Assembly: GCA_015832175.1 (NCBI GenBank) | Contig: WJXW01000011.1 | Span: 124,001 to 188,000 of the forward strand | Direction: 5' to 3' | Origin: Paraphaeosphaeria minitans | Taxonomy: Eukaryota > Ascomycota > Dothideomycetes > Pleosporales > Didymosphaeriaceae | Length of the DNA: 64,000 nucleotides | Part shown: positions 10,272-19,639 of the stretch, piece after piece | How positions within the stretch are numbered: position 1 is the first letter of the stretch | Layout of the letters: each line of letters begins with the position of its first letter | Made by a program: the position numbers and the translations under genes | The notes under the pieces: model-generated | What the model saw: the letters and a program-made list of their open reading frames with translations, nothing else | Told to the model about the DNA's origin: nothing | Database searches by the model: none

Positions 10272-10826
10272 ATGCTAGACTCGGCATCTGCATCCACCGT
10301 CGTTCTCCTCGCTGCCGCCTCCGCCCTCCTCGTCGCCGCTATGCTGTACCCAACGTCGCTCCTCCGCTGGCTGCAGCGCAAGCGCTACCAGTACGAAGTC
10401 ACCTTCTCGCTGTACATGCTCACGTCGACCGAGAAGTTCATCCTGAGTACGTCTATATGCTCCTGTCACGCTACACACTCCAATCCCGCTATCCCTAATG
10501 CGACGCCACCCTGAGCAACCACGAGAGCATAGCAAAGCAAGGACAAGACACCAGGGCACGGAAAAGGTGATGGAATGTATTGCTAATCCCACCCCACAGA
10601 CTCGGTCCTCTTCCTACTCCTCTCCCTCCTCATCATCGCCGCCTCGCTCTACCTCCCCGAGCACATCGCTTTCATGGCAAACCGCATGTTCTACTACTTC
10701 TCAGGCGACTCGTCGCGCTTCACTTCACAGGCCGCGCCCAAGGCCGAATTCGCGACCGCCGCCGTCACGCAGATGCTCGGCAGCGGGGATGCGTTACGAG
10801 GGCCCGCCGCGGGACACGAGTTGTGA
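10272..10826 (+). CDS. Serine palmitoyltransferase small subunit-like membrane protein, 133 aa
   Basis: Exons 10272-10446 and 10600-10826. The 153-bp intron has donor GTACGT (10447), branch GCTAAT (10582) and acceptor CACAG (10595-10599); splicing creates an Asn codon at the junction. The core at about 39-90 reads YQYEVTFSLYMLTSTEKFIL, then NSV, a hydrophobic helix (VLFLLLSLLIIAASLYL), PEHI and FYYF. This matches the order of human ssSPT (YQY..TALYMLEPWERTVFNS..PQHI..YF), the small subunit that activates the SPTLC1/2 complex in the first step of sphingoid base synthesis in the ER. Here there is an extra N-terminal hydrophobic segment (about 9-27) and a polar C-terminal tail of about 40 residues, longer than the mammalian protein. 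The start is the only in-frame ATG giving this layout; an upstream frame is open but lacks a plausible ATG context. Confidence 0.82.
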
Positions 10827-11730
10827 TTGCGAGGCTGGGCAGCGCATTGGGGGAGTTTGTTCTGGGGTTGTTTTGGTTATGGGAAAGATGAGATACAGAG
10901 GTCGGTGGGAGAGGCGTGGCCGCGGGCCACAGCGACGGACTGCATGTACGGAGACATCTGCTGCCGAACCGACGTGCACCGCGACGGCGGCAAAACAGTA
11001 GGCGCTTTGGATGGACTTGCGCTTCGCATAGGGGCATAGGGATACCCATGCACATCATAGACTCGGGCGTTATCACAGCCCTACCCACGGTGCTCGCAGG
11101 CCCTGCCCGGGCCGTGGTCGTATCACGCTCGATACCTGCCGCATACGGCACACTACTTAATGTTAATGATTCACCTTCACACCTGCGTGTGCACTGGCCC
11201 CACCGAGCTCAGCGCGCGGAAGCATTCTAGAAACCTTCTGGAAGGCGGCTAAAGTGCTTGCCCTGTTCGCTTGGGCCAGCGCCCGTTTCATGCCGTGATT
11301 ACCATGTACTGCTGAAATCGATAACGTCGAACCAGGTTTTGGGGCAGCCGAACCGGCACAGTACGATGGCTTTGCGTCCGCCAAGGGCGCTGCAGCGGAC
11401 AACGGCGAAATGCAGATGTTGATCAGACCATATGCAGAGACAGACGTGGTATGGGGATAAGAATATTTGATGACTCCGCAGAGTGTATCATACAGCGTAG
11501 CCCAATATGCACAGGGCAAGGAATCAAGCGACCGCAAGGAGACGAAAGCATCGAGAATGCAAAGTCAAACGCGAAGCAAACAAATACAGCGAACTGTAAC
11601 AATATCGGGAGGCCCAATGCCGTGTACCCAGACCATTCAAAGAAGTAAAGTTCATGTCTATAACCGGAGGCACAGAATCCGACGAAGGCGACCATTTGCG
11701 TCTGAGAGATCCTGGGGAGGCCGTGGACTG
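10827..11730. other. Convergent intergenic region, no supported gene
   Basis: 904 bp between convergent genes. Minus-strand frames at 11423-11695 and 11163-11537 have hydrophobic stretches but no acceptable splice junction joins them and they begin only 36 bp after a stop codon of the gene at 11731-12309. They are left uncalled. No RNA or repeat was seen. Confidence 0.4.
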
Positions 11731-12309
11731 TTACTTTTCGAAAAGCACACGCACGGCGTTCGTTAGTGCGGCAGTGGAATAGTCATTGAGCGTGACCAGC
11801 GTAGGAAAATCTTGAAGACCGTACTCGTGTGTTTGTTTCATCATGCCATTCGAAATGAGGAGAACGATGACAGGTACGCTCGCTAGAGACCTGTTCTCTG
11901 CTACCCTTTTCATGACGTCTTGCGCGAACCGCGTCTGCTGCTCATAGGCCCTCGAGTCATGGCTGAGAACATTTTGCGAAGAACATATAACGACAACGAT
12001 AGCTCCGCTCGTGGGAAGAAAGTCCGCATGCGTCTCTGTCATCCCTCGATCCAGGCGGTAAGGCACGTGCCGTACCTGCCGTGGAAGTGCTCGTCCCAAA
12101 GGCTCAAAAGGGTCCATATCTTTTGCCAAGGAGCTGCCAGGAGGATGGGGTACGAAGGGTGTGAACATTGTGATCACTTCCGCCTCGTTGAGATGTCGCA
12201 ATCTGCTAACTGCTTGCGCAGAGTCCCGGACGAGCGTGGGGCTTCCCGCTGTCGGAGCGCTGTGAAGAAGTGCGGTGAGGTTCGATGTTCTAGGCGCTGG
12301 CGATGGCAT
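11731..12309 (-). CDS. Hypothetical protein, 192 aa (N-terminus uncertain)
   Basis: Minus-strand frame ending with the stop at 11731. I chose the ATG at 12309 (context CAAAATGCC, A at -3) preceded by an A/C-rich leader typical of a 5' UTR. The frame stays open upstream to 12663 (310 aa in all), but that extension is Arg/Ser/His-rich and less protein-like. The 192-aa product has no signal peptide. It begins with a Ser/Pro-rich stretch, contains Arg-rich blocks (about 75-95), and a C-terminal alpha/beta-looking half with hydrophobic strands GAIVVVICSS and VPVIVLLIS, reminiscent of a Rossmann-like core, ending LTNAVRVLFEK. No catalytic motif is visible and I do not recognise the family. Confidence 0.55.
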   Translation of the reverse strand: MPSPAPRTSNLTALLHSAPTAGSPTLVRDSAQAVSRLRHLNEAEVITMFTPFVPHPPGSSLAKDMDPFEPLGRALPRQVRHVPYRLDRGMTETHADFLPTSGAIVVVICSSQNVLSHDSRAYEQQTRFAQDVMKRVAENRSLASVPVIVLLISNGMMKQTHEYGLQDFPTLVTLNDYSTAALTNAVRVLFEK

Positions 12310-14096
12310 TTTGCGGTGGAGTGACGGAAGTAGTTGTGGTGATGGTAGGTAAGTCCTGATCCTGCAATCGCCCATGATGGTCGTGGAACTAGTGCCTTTA
12401 TGGGATGGTGATGCAGTGGGCCTAAACCAATCCCTTCGGTGATAGCGCGACGTTTTGGGAAGGACAAAGGACCGTGAGTGAAATGCGTCGATTCGATGTC
12501 TCCGAAGCGACCGGGCAGCAACGACCAGCGACTTTTTGTATTGCTTGTCCCGGATATAGCTCCCGTAGCGCATAGGCTGGCCCCAACGGTCGTTCTCAAA
12601 GACGGTTTCTGTGTTTTCGCTGGGGTATCGAGAGGCACTCCGTGTATGGTGTGACGACTTCAAGGTTGACGCTTCAATGAATGAAATCTAAACCGTGGAA
12701 TCAGCTCTCAACCATAACGAGCACGGAAGAAGGGTGACAAGGTGTATTTGGTTCAGTTCAACAAAGATCTAAAAGTGTTCCGTTCACAGACATCAGCCTC
12801 AATGTTGATGGAGGGGCGAAGTTGCTGTATTAATGCTGGCGGATCGCAAACTGAACCGTGAGGGTACATCGATGTCGTCGGACTGTGACGTTAATTAAGC
12901 AGCACGTCTTCCGAATATACTGCCAATAATGTTGGAAGTGATCCTCAGGGTGCTACGGCATGAGTGAAAGTAAGAGGTAGCACGAAGTCGGGCACATATG
13001 TATCCCGTGCTGGTAAAAAGCAACACGGTGCCGACAAGCCAGTAAGGCGACACGGCTGCAGGGCGATGTCGTTCGAAGGCCCGAAGAACCGCTGACGCAC
13101 GGCAAGATGCCTCGAAGTGGCTTGGTTGCACAAAGGAGCAGGGTGCAGTGGGCCAGTATGCGTTTATTGATGACTTGCTGGATGTTGGGTAGCAGTAGCA
13201 AAGATTCGGCGGCGGACAACTAGGCAGAACCCGGAGAAAGAGTGGCGGGCCGCTCCTTCACATGCTGCGCAATCCAGGATGGGACATGGGCTCAAGGACA
13301 GGCCGATGAAGATGAAAGATTGGAATCTGGCGTGATGGTGCACAACGGTCATCCTCCTGACCGAGTCGGCCTGCGACCAGCGACCCTCTTGGCCGACAGG
13401 CAAACGGGAAGAGGAGCGAGTCACCCCAGGCTCGGGTGGCGTAGAGTCCAGTCAGGGAGAGGTGAGATAGAGGATCCACCATGCGATGGTTCGTCGATGG
13501 GGACGACACGCGGGGGTCATGGACGCTTCTGGTCCGCTGTGCAGAAACGTTGCGGGCTGTCTGCTGGATTACGAGGCTGGGCAGCCACTCAGGGCCCGCC
13601 AGCCGGTCGACCATCAATCGATGGGTGCTGTGTAACGTTGTAAAGGGGCGCTTCATGGCAGAAGTCGGCGAAGGGCGAAAGTTAGATGGCGCCCCCAGTG
13701 ACCAAGGGCATAGGTATGCGGGTGACTGCTGCAGGCAGAGGGCGCGCAATTGGGTGCCGTAACGAGTCTCAGCCGAGCGGGCGCGCGCGCCAGACATGAC
13801 TACCTGGATCTGCTTGCCTGTCGACGGGCGCGAGAAGCTGCGCGGAGACCATTGCATTGACAATGGGACATTCTGGTGGGTTGACAATGCGAGCAGACGT
13901 CCGGTGAAGTTCGAGGCGACACAGAACGTGGGCGCCGCGCTGGCCTCTTGCTGACTGATGCGTCCCGTACAGGAAAGGCGCCATCTGCCATGTAAATAGT
14001 CCAGTAGGTAGGTAGGTAGGGCTACACGACCACCAACGAGCACTCTTCAACGGCTGACCGCCCATCTTACTGCGTACATGAAAGGAGTCCGGCGCG
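12310..14096. other. Intergenic region upstream of the Mis6 gene
   Basis: About 1.8 kb. A GTAG microsatellite lies at 14003-14019. GC-rich frames on both strands between 13240 and 14065 (the longest, 13258-14043 minus) have Arg/Ser/Pro-rich, low-information products and are probably accidental. The alternative long N-terminus of the 11731-12309 gene would occupy 12310-12663. Confidence 0.4.
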
Positions 14097-16652
14097 ATGC
14101 CTTCCCTAGCCGACCGTATGACGGCTTCTTGATCCTCAGCCGCCCTCCGCTAATGCACCGGCAGACCAACGGCCCGCCAGCTTGCACGACACACTAGAAG
14201 CATTGCAGAGAGGTTTGCATGGCCTCGTGCAACTTGAGCTGCTGCTAACCAGGGGAACAGCTTCCAACACCCCCGCAAAGCAGCGATCAGTCAAAGTATC
14301 GAGCCTTGTTGATGTCATTTGTCGCCATGCCTTTGATGTGGGACTGGACCACGACGCCCTCCGGACCGTGGTACAGATCGCGTCTGTCAAGACCGAGCTG
14401 GACCAGACAAGTGTCACCACCCTCATCAAAAATCTCTATCCTGCTCAGCGCGTACCTTCGGATGTTGTGGTCACCATTGTCGGCGCTCTTGGACAGGGCA
14501 AAGGCAAGCCCTCCCCTGGCTCCCAGAACGCATTCGTCAAGTGGCTCGCAACCGTCCACGACATCATCGAGGATCCCAGCGTCCTGTCGCGTCTATACGG
14601 TGTGTTGTTCGGGCTACTCGATTCGATAAGCATCAGGTGAGATCGGTCAAGTCCGAGGTCTGATTCGAAATGTGCTAAGCTGATCAGAACGTCGTTGTGT
14701 CATCTGCTCTCTTTGATAACTCTCCGCAAGCACGTGAAACCTTTCAGGATCGAACAGCTGTACGTGAACGCATGACTCGTTGTCATCACGACGGGCACTG
14801 ACATGATCTCAGACTGCAGCTCGCCCGTGGTCCCGGTAACGAGCCTGCTCTTCAAGGCCTTCTCCGCGTTTACAAGGATTACTACCCCGACATTATTCTC
14901 GGGAGTACATCCGCAAGCCGAAACTCATTTCCCCCAGTGAGTCGTGTCACACATGTATACAAGCAGTCGCTAAGTTGATAGGCACCTGATACCGAGTGGC
15001 GCTCAAGGATCTTGGCGATACAAGAACGCGCTGCTGCAGAGCAAAAGCCTGGGTTTGAACAACGGAATGGCTTCAAGGTCGCGAGCATAGGCAGAAAGAG
15101 GGTCAAGGCCTCGGTAATACCAGACGTTCACACCTTTCACGCCAACGAGGCACGTAACGCAAGCATCGGGTATGGAGTGTGCGCTAATATGTATGCTAGG
15201 CTTCGGTGACACTGGAAGGGATCGACAACGTGGAAGACTTTGTTGAGAAGCTGGAGAGGATAGAGGCCCCTGGGCAGATGGTCTCGTTCCTCACCGATCC
15301 CCTTCTACAAAAATTCGTGGAACTGAGCGACTCACCAATCATTACACAGCGGATCCAGCTATGGCTGTCAACGTGCCTCGAAGATCAATACAATGCAATC
15401 AAAGAGGATACTGTGGATTCGCGCTACTTGTCCGACATCCTCGATGGCTTGCTCAAGCATGCACAATACACAAAGGTACGTCCGATGTCGCTCGCCCACA
15501 CAGAAACTACACTCACCATCATTAGAAGCTGCTCCCGATTGTGCAGACATTTCTGAAAGAATACCTGCGTTTTTGGGACGACCTGCAGAATCTTGATACC
15601 ATTCTCAACCTACTCTCCTATCTTCCAATACACCCTTTCGCAGGCGAGTTGCGGTCATCTCCGTTCACATTTGTACGACCTGACTCTTCATAGATACACG
15701 TGTAACCTTCCTACAGCCGCTCGAGCGTTGCATCCTACCTCACGGCCTGCAAGCATGCGAACGCCTTATCGGATTCTACACCTCGCTTTTTCATCGGTGG
15801 TCGAACCGAGCAACCCCGCGACCCTCCCCCTCCAGCTCTTCCCTCTCACACCCCGATCAGCGCGCTCTGCACGATCTTGCCGCACATGTCTCGACTCTCT
15901 CTTCATCATTGCTCCTCTCGCTGCCATCATGCTCTTCGTCCACCACCATTATCGTGTCTACCATCCTGACATTCTACGAACAACTCTCCACGATTTCAAC
16001 ACCGCATCACATCCCCATCATCCTCCCGTCAATATCACTCATATATCTCCTCGCTATGGAACCCAGCACAACTACTTTCGCCCGCGTAGCCGGCATCATC
16101 GCAAATTACAGACACGCTTTCACCGCCCACCCCCTCCCAATACAAAAATACTACCCGGAAAATATGACCAGTTCTTTCAACACCGCCCTGCGCGATTTGT
16201 ATCACCTGCTCTGGATGTCGAAAGCCCTTATCGCCGAACCTCCAAAGTCCGTGGGTCTGTACTGCGCGCCTGAGCTAAGCGACGCTCTACACACATACCT
16301 TACACAAGCAGACCGCGAATACAATGTCAGGACCGCATTCAATGTATCGAACAACCCACTTTTTGCCTCGATATCACTGGCTGCATGGGTAGCCATCGAG
16401 AACGAGGAAATCAAGAAAGAAGGTTACGATCCCGACGCCATTACGCGGCACGCCGGCCCCGTGAGTCAGCGGAAGCTGGAGATGTTGAAAGCGGCTGGGG
16501 GCGTAAATATCGATTGGGATGCGTATCGGGTGCGCGTGCTTAAGTGGATGGAGGAGCGGGGGTTGGCGGGCCCGAAGGAGTTCATGTTCGCGGCGTCGAA
16601 TCAGCTGCAGGCAAAGTTTGGGGGAGGAGATGTAAAGTTGACTGATTGGTGA
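14097..16652 (+). CDS. mis6: Inner kinetochore protein CENP-I/Mis6, 737 aa, eight exons
   Basis: Exons 14097-14115, 14165-14636, 14688-14759, 14813-14936, 14982-15149, 15200-15475, 15526-15672, 15717-16652; the sum is divisible by three and all junction phases agree. Seven introns of 44-53 bp have GT donors (GTATGA, GTGAGA, GTACGT, GTGAGT, GTACGT, GTACGA) except the fifth, which needs a GC donor (GAG/GCACGT) to stay in frame. The diagnostic Mis6 block spans exons 3-4: TSLCHLLSLITLRKHVKPFR, then QLLQLARGPGNEPAL and GLLRVYKDYYPDII; further conserved text includes VIPDVHTFHANEA and DFVEKLERI. The C-terminal half is helical with hydrophobic stretches (about 500-570) and ends KLTDW. CENP-I is a subunit of the constitutive centromere-associated network (Ctf3 in budding yeast) needed for CENP-A loading or kinetochore assembly. 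Length fits fungal homologues. The tiny first exon is the weakest part of the model. Confidence 0.87.
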
Positions 16653-17280
16653 GTGTCATCAGCGTCACTGTGTTGGAATATATTTCCGAAGCTAGAGGCC
16701 TTGATATATAAATACCCCTGTGTTTCTTTCTGTCTACATATGCCTATTCCTTCCACACTACACTTGGATTTGCGGATTAGAAAACAGAATGGCTGAGTAC
16801 ATTTCTTTCTGTCGGTGCTAGAAGCACAACAATTACGAGACCACGTCGTGCGTTCTATGGGTCTTCTACACCAAAAGTACTCGCTAGGCCCCTGTAAGAT
16901 CGTGAGAACAGCTTTTGCCTAGCCATACAGGCACGCCGCCCCTCTCTGGTGCCGATCTCAGACAGAAGATCACCATTGTCATCAGGCAACAACAACAAGA
17001 AGCCCCAGCGCAACATAAACAATAGTCCGAGACGTGTATGCATGCCACTATACAACCTTGTCTTCTTCTGCACTTGGCTATCACCAGAGCCTGCCAGTAA
17101 AAAAAGTCAGGTACGAGGATCTATGGGGGCTTTAGGATCTAAGAGGGGCGGCAAGTTGAATAAATATTCGTGCTTGAACTCTTGCTCGCCACACAACAGA
17201 AGGTCTGAAAGTCGATAGGCTCCGTGTCTTAAACCATTCTGCTACAGAAACCATGTTCTCGACACGTCTGCCGCTGGCCC
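16653..17280. other. 3' flank of Mis6 and isochore border
   Basis: Ordinary composition persists to about 17,280. A strong donor-like GTGAGT overlaps the Mis6 stop but leads to no evident further exon. On the minus strand 17,100-17,255 there is a weak Pol III-like arrangement (see findings). No gene was supported. Confidence 0.45.
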
Positions 17281-18503
17281 CTAAAAGTACCAAAGCCAGT
17301 TAGGTAAGTGGGCTGTGGGTCCAAAAGCAACCTTTAATTAAAGTTATGGTATTTCTAGAGCTCCCCTGGGACCAAAATTATACAACAGACTTTCTAGGCC
17401 AAGTCTTGTGCTTGTCTGCGACCCTCATTCAACCGAGCAAAGGTATATACTATAAGCTTCTAGGACTATGCTCGCTCTCCACGAAGCTCTTACTAGCTCT
17501 TAAAACAGAAGATTCCAAGTGCGTATAGGCTTCAAGTTTAGAGAACGTGAACAACAGCTTCCATGTCCTTCTAAAACTTATGTTGGCTAGAATCACTTTA
17601 ATGGAGCGACATGGGCTGTTTCCTAATAGTTCTTTGCCTTCTAGCACTATTATTTGCATAGCCTTTCTAAATAGATAACAGGACTAGAGCTCAATTAATA
17701 TAAATATCCTATATAGGCCCTTCTTTCTCTCCTCACACTATCACTTAAGATCGAGCTCTATATTATGTCTAAGAAGTATAGCATGTTCTCTTAGGGTCTA
17801 GAATAAGACAACAATGTTCTTTCTTATGGAAGACGTTAACTAAAATACCTTAGGTATTTAACTTATGGGCTTTGCATTTGGATCCCTCTAAATCTCTCTA
17901 AATCTTGTAAGTCCGAAAGATAACAAAAATAATAAAGTGGCAATAATAGGTATTATTATAGTTAAACATCCCCTTAAATCCTAGACAAGCGTTTAACCAG
18001 GTGGTTCCAAAGAGCTATATATACCCGTATAAGATATCCCTTTTTTAGGACACTGCCACTTAACCTTAAGTTCTAAAGATACTTAATTAGTTTATAATAG
18101 CTCCGAAGTCTAAAACTTAGTTAATTATCCATATGGTATTCTCCTTGTAGAGGACATAGCTGTGCTTACAAAAATATAATTACTTAAAACAGAGATTTCA
18201 CTAAATAATTATTACATTTTAAAGCCATTTTAAGTTATAAGGGGCGCTAGTAAAGAACGCCCTAGAAGTGTAATAACACCTACTCGAATACTTCCTTCTT
18301 CTTATTACTACCGCTCGATTATAAGTCCTAAGTTCTATAAATGTAATAAAAGTAAATATAGGCTATTATTTAAGCTATCTAAGGGTTATATAATAGAGAT
18401 TACATGTCTATAATTTACTACTACAACTTTTCTATAGATCCTAGTTGTGTGGTCTTCACGCCTAGTTAAAAGTAATAGGCATCCTAGAGAAAATATTAGT
18501 ACT
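17281..18503. other. AT-rich RIP-like DNA flanking the retrotransposon nest
   Basis: Composition shifts to AT-rich with scarce CpA/TpG, matching the transposon block, so this is probably an old degraded repeat. No LTR of the families described below and no recognisable protein remnant was found. It ends at the CTATA target-site duplication of E0 (18504-18508). Confidence 0.5.
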
Positions 18504-18508
18504 CTATA

Positions 18509-18600
18509 TGTTATGGGCTAGCCTTAGAGAGTGAATAGAACTATAAGTACTAAATGTAAAGGATGAATTCTAGGTATTAAGTCTCTATAGGGGGGTGTAC
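18509..18600 (-). repeat. E0 left LTR, first part (interrupted by E1)
   Basis: First 92 bp of the left LTR. It ends with TGTAC, which is repeated at 25492-25496 after E1; the LTR resumes at 25497. The uninterrupted sequence is visible in the right LTR around 59735. Confidence 0.88.
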
Positions 18601-19015
18601 TGTTAAATCCAAGAGGGTAGCTAGTCCTAAAGGGTTAAGGTTAGTTCTTAGGCAGGAGTACTTACAGAAGGTGGAAGGTCTTATTAATATAATAGTATCT
18701 TATAAAGTGTAATAAATTAACAATTTAGTCTACTAGAATCTAAACAATAGATTAATAAATAGATTAAATACAAGTATAAAGAGTCTATTCTTACGTTCCT
18801 ATATACTAAGTAAAGTCCGCTCTATAGGAAGCCCTCTATAGAGAGCGGTTATATGTATTATACTCTAGTACAGAGCAATTAAGCGCTCTATAGAGAGTAG
18901 TTATAACTCCTTTATTTAAGGCGTAGTTAGCATTAAATCCCTACTTAATCTTTGCTACGCGCCTACTAGGTACAAAACTAGCTTTTCGCTATTATATAGA
19001 TTTTAGATCCTAATA
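18601..19015 (-). repeat. E1 3' LTR (type A, left copy)
   Basis: 415 bp. The left half on the + strand (R-U5) is shared with all family-1 LTRs; the right half (U3 type A) holds palindromic CTCTATAGAG repeats. Confidence 0.88.
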
Positions 19016-19119
19016 TTATCCCCTCTCTTTTATAGATTTATCCTAAATTACATATTTAGATCTTAGCTATTGTTACGTAAGCTATTCTACTAACCCTACT
19101 TACTATGTACGTCTATTAG

Positions 19120-19620
19120 CATTATACCTAGCAACTCTACTATTTAAAAATATTAATTATATCGTAAGATCTAAGAAGCTAATATTATTATAGAGAACCT
19201 TTATATTAACTGTAGTTTTAAAGATTCTATTTACTACATTATGCTAGATTTAGGTTTAAAGTGTTCTAAATATACTCGCTTAGGTTATCTATGTGTAAAC
19301 ATAAGCTAGTTATTACTAGATAAGACTTATAAGGAGTATAAGAAGAAAGTTAAAGAGGACAAAAAGGCGTTGTCTCTCCTAATAATATAGTTGTTATAAA
19401 ATAAGAAGATACTAGCTTAGGCTAAAGAGTGTGCTTATAAGAAGACGTTATATCTAGCTGCGGAAATAACTGTAGATAGTAAGGATATAAATATAGATAC
19501 TATTAATTGTCCTACTACTATAGCAACTGTTAGTTACTTTATAGCAATGTGGTTAACGCTTAACATAGTAGATACTATAGTGTTAGTACTATAATCCTCC
19601 TAAGTATGTTTATATTTCTA
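19120..19620 (+). pseudogene. Antisense reading frame in the E1 3' region, CxxC plus coiled coil
   Basis: On the + strand, opposite to E1 pol, one frame reads coherently once stops are taken as mutated Gln/Trp/Arg codons. It contains a cysteine cluster C-x2-(C)-x6-C at 19262-19294 (the second Cys is now Tyr), then a Lys/Glu-rich helix with LLLDKTYKEYKKKVKEDKK. The pattern resembles small hypothetical proteins I recall near gypsy elements in other ascomycetes, but I could not check this. Not translatable as it stands. Confidence 0.5.
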
Positions 19621-19639
19621 ATAAAATTCTTTAATCTTT

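Noticed and set aside
11163..11695. Possible two-exon minus-strand membrane protein
   Set aside because: The two frames overlap and no consensus splice pair joins them; it starts just 36 bp after the stop of another gene.
13258..14043. 261-codon frame on the minus strand
   Set aside because: GC-rich region with open frames on several strands; Arg/Ser-rich product without motif and overlapping GTAG microsatellite.
16646..16660. Strong donor GTGAGT overlapping the Mis6 stop
   Set aside because: No downstream acceptor and coding exon could be found, and the protein already has family-like length.
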